From: Owenia fusiformis
Lineage: Eukaryota > Annelida > Polychaeta > Sabellida > Oweniidae
Assembly (NCBI GenBank): GCA_903813345.2
Contig: CAIIXF020000007.1
Location: 12,754,714 to 12,818,713, forward strand
Direction of reading: 5' to 3'
Length of the DNA stretch: 64,000 bases
In this document: positions 50,601 through 59,600 of the stretch, in pieces
Layout of the letters: every line of letters begins with the position of its first letter
How positions within the stretch are numbered: position 1 is the first letter of the stretch
The notes under the pieces: model-generated
Told to the model about the DNA's origin: nothing
Databases searched by the model: none
The model's input: only the letters and a program-made list of their open reading frames with translations
Translations under genes and position numbers: made by a program

Positions 50601-53600
50601 TAAAATCCCAAAATTTTATGTAATTTTGGTTTTTATAAGTTAATTATACTTACCTATTATGTCATTACATCAAAAGCCCTCCCTTGCCACCCCGCTTATC
50701 AGCTTTAAAATAAGCGTTTCACCTAGTGAAAAATGAATGGTGCGCATGCGCAACTATGACGTAGAGTGGGCGGGGCTTCCGGGAAACCGAAAGTGAAAGT
50801 GAAAGTAGAAAATAATTGTTCCAATAAAAGGTGACTATGGTAGCTTTTAGCATATTGTAATGACATAATAGGTAAGTATAATTAACTTATAAAAACCAAA
50901 ATTACATAAAATTTTGGGATTTATGGAAATAACATTTGCCATTGAGATCACATAGAATCATCCAAAAACATAAAGAAAAGCAATTTCATGGATTGCTTCC
51001 ATACATATTAGTTCTGTGATGATTTCATCATTTTTTGAGCTATTCCAAGATTAGAAGGTTACATGTTTGTGTAACCAATTACATTTGTAATAGTAGTATC
51101 TCACATTATGCGCTATTTTCATGGTTTAATGATTTTATTTTCTAGGAAAATCTTTTGGGCAAATGATGGTGACACATTATATGGAGGAAGTAAGGGTGAT
51201 ATAAACTGTGCCAAAATGGATGGTACAAGTCGTCAGCTTCTATTCCCTAATGACCTGGTTCTGGCAGACGCAGTGAACAAACCAAGAAGTAAGCAACTTG
51301 TATTTAAGTTTAGTACAGTATGTAGATCTTGGGAGGTGTTCTATTTTAGCAACTCAATGTATTTAAGAACAGAACAGTATGTAGAACTTGCGAGGTGTTC
51401 TATTTTAGCAACTCAATGTATTTAATTTGAAGAACAGTATGTAGAACTTATGGTTATACATTAATCAAATTTTGGTGATACATGATCATTTCATTGTTTT
51501 GTCAATTCCATTTCAGGTCTTACAATTGACTATGAGAATGAGAAGCTCTATTGGATAAACAGTGGGGCGAATCTTCATAAATATATCACTAGATGCAACC
51601 TAGATGGCACTGATCCAGTATTTATACATCTTGGCATAGACAGCACAACTCATCTCAACTCACTCACTATATTCAGTAACCGGATTTATTTTGGCACAAA
51701 TGCATCATTGAACTCCATTCATATCAGCCAGAGAAATGACACACTTAGGGTAGAACGAAGGAATACAGTAGGCATAATGGCAATGAAGGTGTACGACCAA
51801 ACACTCAGGGATGACTGGGGAACTAATACTTGTGCAGTAAACAATGGGGGGTGTAACCAGTTATGTCTCCCAACAAGTGCCACAACGAGGGTTTGTAAAT
51901 GCACAGCAGGGTACATATTAGATTCAAACAACAAATGCGTTGGCATAGAAACATTCCTGATCTACTCCAGGGATACAGAGATTAATGGCGTCTCATTGGT
52001 CGATACTGGGAAAGATGCACTGCCACCTATATCTAAGATTCATATGGCAACTGCTATTGATTTTGATGCAGGTATGAAATCATATTAAACCCAGGACTCA
52101 ATGAATTGTAAGATGATTTTACATCAAATGTCTTGTTTCCAGACTTTGAATGAGTGTAGCAGCATGAGTTCAAAGTCCAGGATACAAGACATGAGTGGAT
52201 TAAATCATCCACAATTCATTGATTCATGTGTTTAAACAACACATAATGTTAATATCAGATTTGGTCCAAATATTATAGGCTAATGTGAATGCTTTAAGCA
52301 ATTAGGACTTCAACTGAAAAATGGAGTACTGGTGCGGTATCATGCCATGTTATGGGTGCAGGTTCTGCCAGAAGGAGACAATACTAAAGCCTGGTTATCC
52401 TGATTAATATGTTATATTCAGACTGATGGGTCATTTTGATTTACTGATTTACTGAATTTATCAAGATTATATAAAAGTTGCAGGACTAATATAATTCATG
52501 GATATTATTGGAGGCTTCAATCAGGCCTACATTAGGTTTGATTCAGGTCTACATTAGGTTTGATTCAGGTCTACATTTAGTTTGATTCAGGCCTACGCTA
52601 GGTTTAATTCAGGCTTACTTCAGCCTTGATATTGCTTAAATAACTACGATTGCTTGCAGAGTTGGACTATATATACTGGGTAGATACAACATCACGCAAA
52701 ATCTCTCGCATCAAACGTGATCTTACAGAGAGACAAGTGATCGTCAGTAGTGGATTGAAAATGCCTGAGGGTATTGCGGTTGACTGGGTTGCAAGTAAGT
52801 GGTAACATTCTATACTCTTTACAAAAATTTGACTTCATTCTGCCTCTTTCAAAGAGAGATGATTCTTGGAATTAGTCAATATCTAATGATATTGGGGATC
52901 TGATCCTTATTGTTTGAGTCATCAATCAGACACTTTAAAGTCTTCAAAATGTTAATTTCTCATTTAAACTCTTGAATAAAGGCTTATGAGATCTTAAGAT
53001 CCAAGTAAAACTAAAACTGTAAAATAACTACTTGTGAGTTTGTAACTGTATAGGTGACACCACTTGTGGTCACTTTGTATTCTTAACTGACAATAGATAC
53101 CCCTGTATTCATTTAGATTTATCTCATTGTTTCAGAAAATGTCTATTGGACAGACTGGGGGCATGATGTCATAGAGGTGTCACGACTGAATGGTTCTTCT
53201 CGCTATGTAGTCTTAGCTGACAACATGGACAAACCTGGTGCAATTGTAGTGCATCCAAACAAAGGGTATGTGAATATAGAATAGTAAAGGATTTAAGCCC
53301 AGGACTCAATGAATTGTGAATGATATTAAGTGATGATTAATGAACACATATAGGGATGAACTTACCTTATAGATGTTCTAATTTTAGGCATATGTTCTAA
53401 TTTTCAGGCATATGTTCTAATTTTCAGGCATATGTTCTAATTTTCAGGCATATGTTCTACATTTCAGGTATATGTTCTGGGTTGATTCAGGCAACCCAGG
53501 GAAGATAGAAAGAGCATTTCTAGATGGTTCTAATAGGACTGTTATTAAACAAGACACTGAATACAGAAAAATCCAACCAAAAGGTATGAATACATTCTAC

Positions 53601-56600
53601 GCATTTTTATAAGGGCTGTTCAATAAATACTGATACAAGTGCTCTTTTCTTGTTTGTGAGGGAATCAAGATGAAATTTTCAGGAATGGTAAGCAATATTT
53701 ATGTCATACATATTTTGACATATTGCCTTTAATCTATGAATTTTCTTTAATTCTTTTACAATTAAGATACAATTTAGCAGGTTTTCAATCTTATGCTGTC
53801 TCATTTTTATGTCACCATAAAGACATGGTGAAATATTGCTATGTTAAATTTTTACTGGTTACAACATTAGTAGTGGACACCTGTAATAAATTGTTACATT
53901 TTGTTACCATCCGACATGACTCACAAGGTGGTGACATTTTGCAAAGCTAATGCCTTGTTTATTCCTACTATAGTTTTCTTAAAATGTTGTGATGTCTTGT
54001 ATTTCAGCTCACACTATTGATTATGAGAAAGACTTATTATATTGATGTGATGTCTTGTATTTCAGCTCACACTATTGATTATGAGAAAGACTTATTATAT
54101 TGGTGTGATGTCTTGTATTTCAGCTCACACTATTGATTATGAGAAAGACTTATTATATTGGTGTGATGTCTTGTATTTCAGCTCTCACTATTGATTATGA
54201 GAAAGACTTATTATATTGGTGTGATGTCTTGTATTTCAGCTCACACTATTGATTATGAGAAAGACTTATTATATTGGTGTGATGTCTTTGTATTTCAGCT
54301 CTCACTATTGATTATGAGAGAGACTTATTATATTGGTGTGATGCCAAGGAAGACAAAATATATGAGATGGACCTAAATGGTGAGAACGAAGAAGTTGTGG
54401 TAGCTAACAATGGCCGTGGTCAAAATGCTCTAAATGACTGTTATGGACTTGCTACAAAGGGGGACTATTTATATTGGATTGACCCGTGAGTATATGAAAT
54501 TTTATTGGACTATTTTCTTTAAAGGATCTGTACCTATTAGTGTACCTATAAGAACTTAGAAAATTATTGAAAAGGGTAAAATGGAATTCCAGAATTATTT
54601 TTATGCAATTTGAATCTTTATTAAGTATATTTTCAACAAATTACAAAAATAGTGTGGAAAAAGTGGTAAAAATGTGTTTTTTACAGTGATTCTTAACACA
54701 TGTCATGTTGACTCTTCAAATGAGTAATTTTGACATATTTTCACAGAACCTTGATTAAAATCTGGAGTTTTGTTGATAGACTTAATTTCACTTTTCAATA
54801 TAAGAACTACAATGTGTCCTAATCTACTAAGCTTCATTTCATGTACCATTCATGCATAAATTGTTAGTAATCCAATTGTATTGAAAGACACCCTATTGTG
54901 TTTTTGTTGTAAACAGTGAATGACCTTCTCCATTCATTGACAGATTGAGGTACTTCCACAAACCAGACCCCCTCTGAATTTACCTTTATTGTTTCGTATT
55001 GACACTATTTTATAATTCAAACATGAAATTAGAGAGGGTCCTAAGTGTGGAAGATACACAACATGAAAGTATAGCAAAAATTTTAGTTTCAAAAGGGAGG
55101 CCATATTGAAATTGCCATTATAGTCAAGAATCCATTCTGCCTTGAATGTATTGCTTAAGGTAGGTGCAACATAGAACCTTCTACAAAAATAGAAAATCTT
55201 ATTTAGAAAGATATTCTTGACTGAACCTTCCAACAAACTCTGTCATTTACAATAACTATTGTGTCAATGTATCACGCCACAGAGACATCCAACCCGGATT
55301 CCCATAGATAATTCTGAGCACCATGTTCAAACCTCTAAACAGATTTGTATTCAATTTTCAATGATAACAAGATCAAAGAAAACGTGTCATTTGCAATAAA
55401 GCAATTAAATCACAGGTAACTTAAAATAATGTTTTTCAGAAATTTGTTCATGGGGTATACTATTACATGTATTAGAACGTGTGATATGTAAGCAATGAGC
55501 CTGATAATCGAAAAAATATGTTTCGGCTAGTCATTAGTTCAAATGAATATTGCTTGTTAAGTGTTCATGTGAAATACACTAAGACTATTATGTCATCTAT
55601 CATTGTTTCAATTTCTTTGACAATGAAAATATAATGCAATGGAAAGTCGCAACTAGATTCAGCTTGAATTTAGGTTTTGTATTTTCAACTGTTGCTCTTT
55701 GTATTCTACCTTATCTTTAATGATGTTTTGACATAGTATCTAGGTTGAATACCTAGGTTAAAGCTGCAATAAGGGTGATCATGGTACTATTGTTCAGAAC
55801 ACATTTAACAAGGTTCGTTTTATCAAATGATAGATTATTTTTAGGGGTTATTTTATGATTTGTGTTTTCAGTATGTTGCCCTTTGTGTCCCACCTTAATG
55901 ATATATTGATATACCCTCTAGGTTGAATGCCTACTGTTAAACAACTGAGATGATCATGGTACTATCGTTGAGAACACATTTATTAAGGTTCATTTTTTCA
56001 AAAGATGTATTAAGTTTTCGTTTTTTTATGATATGTGTTTTCAATATGTTGCTCTTTGTGTTCTACCTTAACGATGTTCTGATATATCGATTGAGGAATG
56101 GTCAACATAGTTAAAACGATCATAAATGAAGACTAACATACCCTTAAAATGATATTTAGAATGATTTGCGTAGTCAAACTTAAATGCACTGAATGACCTT
56201 AGTTTTAATCCAAATGACCTAATTTCAGTTTTGATGTGTTCATAATTGATAAAAGTAACTATTTTAATATTATTTTCAATGAAACCTTTGGGGGCACCTT
56301 CAGGTACATTAGGTAACGGATCCTTTACTGGCCATTACTTTTTATGAATTGAATTTTTTATACTTTATGTTTAAATCAGTTTCTCTTTTCCAAATATACA
56401 GGGTGTCTATAATTGTCATTTTACATGTTGCACAAGCTTTATATTGTAATTATAAAGATACTTAATGGAAACCCTGCACAAATTATCATCGATATAAGGT
56501 TTTGAGTGGTTGGGTTTCTAATATGGCTTACAATGTAGAATTTGCCAAAAGGAGTCAATACTACCACCTGTTTAAATGATGAGTGATGTGATAAAATATG

Positions 56601-59600
56601 TTTTGTTTGGTGGGATCTGCTACTACAAGGAGTTGCTGTTTGTTAATATTTGTTTTTAAAATAGACCTTTAGATTGGTACGTATTCTAAGTTTGGTTATC
56701 TCTGATTTTGCAGGAGCTATTTGGATGGGAGTATATCCAGAGTTAACAAGTCCAGTAGTAGAAACAGTGGTGATGTGGATATTAAGACCATTAAGGAGCA
56801 TCTATCCCCTAAAGTCAGAGATATCAAACTCTTTGATAAGGAAAGACAGAAAGGTAAATATTAAACAAATATTTCATTCTATGGAGGGCAATACCTGTAC
56901 TGATTTTTGCAGGGTGAGGGAAATAGATGCTGCAAAAATCATTGAAAGCGAAACCGAGGCCTAAGAACCGTGCAACACCACAGTTTCAGTTCACCATTAG
57001 ACCCTTTATAAATACATACAAGTATCATTGTATACTACACTTTTATTTTTGTCCCTTCCATTTGTCAGAATCCACGGGCGAGCAATACACCATGCAATAG
57101 GTCTTTTATAATCAAATAATTCAGGAATCAGTGAAATACGCTATGGTCTTTTTGATCACATGATACTGAATCAGCCAATCAAATCGCACAATTTCTAGCA
57201 ATGGTATTATAATATCAAATCTGTATAATCACTACGTAACATAATAATTATTGTTCCTATGCAAAATGCTACTTAATGATTTTTGTGAAATTTATTTTCT
57301 TCATCTTCTATTTTTGGCATACATGTATTTCATTCACTAATATTTAATGTTAATTGCTCAGTTGTACCAGATGGAAGTGCCTGTCAGAAAAACAATGGTG
57401 GCTGCCAACAGCTGTGTTTACGAAAAGGTCTTAATGAGTTCCCGTGTGCCTGTGCCCATGGGAAGGTACAGCCTGATGGCAAGTGTGGAAGTAAGTAGAC
57501 TTGTCTACATTTAGATTGGAGATGGTTTAGGGGTCACTGATCAGGCAATTTATAAAAGGTCTGAGTTAATAAATTCCATCAATCAGTGATATGTACAGCC
57601 TGATGGCCAGTGTGAAAATAAGCTTGTCTTCATAATTAGTGTCAATATATTTTCACATTAAATAATTTTTGCAAGGTAAACAAATAAATCATATTGGGAA
57701 ATGATAAAATATTTGTTTTAATTTTATATTTCAGACTACGAGGCTTTCTTGCTTTACTCCCAAGTCACAAGCCTCAATACTTTACACATGTTCAATGAGT
57801 TTGACAAAAATGACCCTCGACGCCCAATCCAAAAAGACACAATGAAGAATGTGATAGGCATGGCGTTCGATTACAGCAAAGAGACCATCTTTTACAGTGA
57901 TATCCAGCAGGGAAATATACAGTCTGTCAAGTTTGATGGGTCAGATTGGAGGTCTATTAAAACAGGTGAGAGTGACAAGTAAACATTGGCAATGACTTAT
58001 GATAATAATCATATTTGTATAAATATTAACATTTTTACATATCGCCATCATCTTGTTTTACTGTTGGCCATATTTGGACATGTGCATCCTAGTTAACCAT
58101 ATATGGATTTATTTGTCCCATGCCTTTTTATTTGCTATCTCTATCAAAGATGGCATTTATTGGTTCATGCTTTTTAATTGACCATATTTTGTATTTTAGG
58201 TGTGGGATCAGCAGAAGGTCTGGCATATGACCAGCGTTTCCAGGAGTTGTATTGGACCAGTTATACAGACTCCTCCATCACTAGGATCAACATCAGTCCA
58301 CTTAGAAGGGATGCTGAAAGTGAGAAAGTTGTGAAACTTGGACCAGAGGACCACCCCAGATCTATTGTAATTGACAGCTGCAAATCGTGAGTTTTAATCT
58401 TACAATATTAAATTGTTTCACTCAGATTTCATGCCAAATTTTTACCTCAAATATGGTTGTGATACTTGTAATGAATGTGTGTAATACTTGTCATAATAAA
58501 AGTTGCTTATTATGAAGACAGTTTCCCCTTTTCCATTCTCTTATATTCTCTTGTACTTTCAGGCAAATGTTCTGGACAAACTGGAACGACCACGAGCCTA
58601 GTATTCAGAGATCATACCTTGGTGGCTGGGGCATCAGGTCAATCATCACAAGTGAAGTGAGAACCCCCAATGGCCTCACCATTGATCACAGGGCACAGAA
58701 ACTATTCTGGTCTGATGCCAGGTTGGATAAAATTGAAAGATGTGAATTTGATGGTTCAAATAGAGTGGTGAGTGAAAATGGCCTTAATGTATGTATCATC
58801 AATGTGCCACATTTATTTGTTGATTATTCCATTGAACAAATTTTGAGCAGAAACGATGATATTAAGCAAAATTATCACTTTTCACTTAATTTTCACATTT
58901 TTTCAGGCTATTGTCACATTTCTTTCTTATTGTCACATTTCTTTCATTTTGTCACATTTTTCAGACTATTGTCACATTTCTTTCATATTGTCACATTTTT
59001 CATTCTATTGTCACATTTCTTTCAGGTTATTGTTGCCCAATCACCAGAGCATTCATTTGGTCTTGCTGTTTACGGTGACTACCTCTATTGGACAGATTGG
59101 GTACTAAGAGCAGTGTTGCGTGCGGATAAGTACACTGGGGGCGACATCACATGGCTTAAGAAAAACATCCATAAACAGCCAATGGGAATCATCGCTGTAG
59201 CTAATGATACAGAAGATTGTAAGTGATGTTTAATCATAAGGCACATAAGATATATATCTAGGTTATTTACTGGGAGGGATTGAATATGGGTTTTATAGTA
59301 GACTACTTCATAAATTGCTGCATGCAAAATATGAGAATTTTACCCTAGTTTCCTTGGTTGACCAAAACGGGTCAGGATATATTTAAAGGTCTTTTTCAGA
59401 ATGAAATTTAATTACTGTAATGAATATATTTGTATTTCCAGGTACGCTAAACCCATGTGAGGTCCAGCATGGAGGCTGTGAATACAACTGCACCGTCAAT
59501 GAATATGGGGCAGTGAACTGTACGTGCCCAGCTAATTTCAAACTCCAACCAGATGGAAAACGCTGCTCCACAGAGAACATCACATGTTTGGATAAAAATG

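Larger units (their letters stand above)
43628..50922 (+). mobile_element. DIRS-like tyrosine-recombinase retroelement (fossil), LRP1 intron 35
   Basis: Family shown by its architecture: terminal repeats are inverted (43628-43800 against 50728-50922), and an internal complementary region at about 50563-50670 joins complements of both outer ends, the DIRS hallmark. Parts in order: Gag-like region with an RS-rich N-terminus (about 43870-45565), reverse transcriptase (begins about 45640, continues about 47900-48250), RNase H (about 48420-48780), tyrosine recombinase (about 49250-50268). Overlapping reading frames are normal for this family. It is interrupted by one nested Penelope-like insertion (46205-47887) and is therefore broken. 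Apart from that it looks largely whole, and the near-identical inverted ends suggest a recent arrival. Same orientation as LRP1. Confidence 0.9.
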
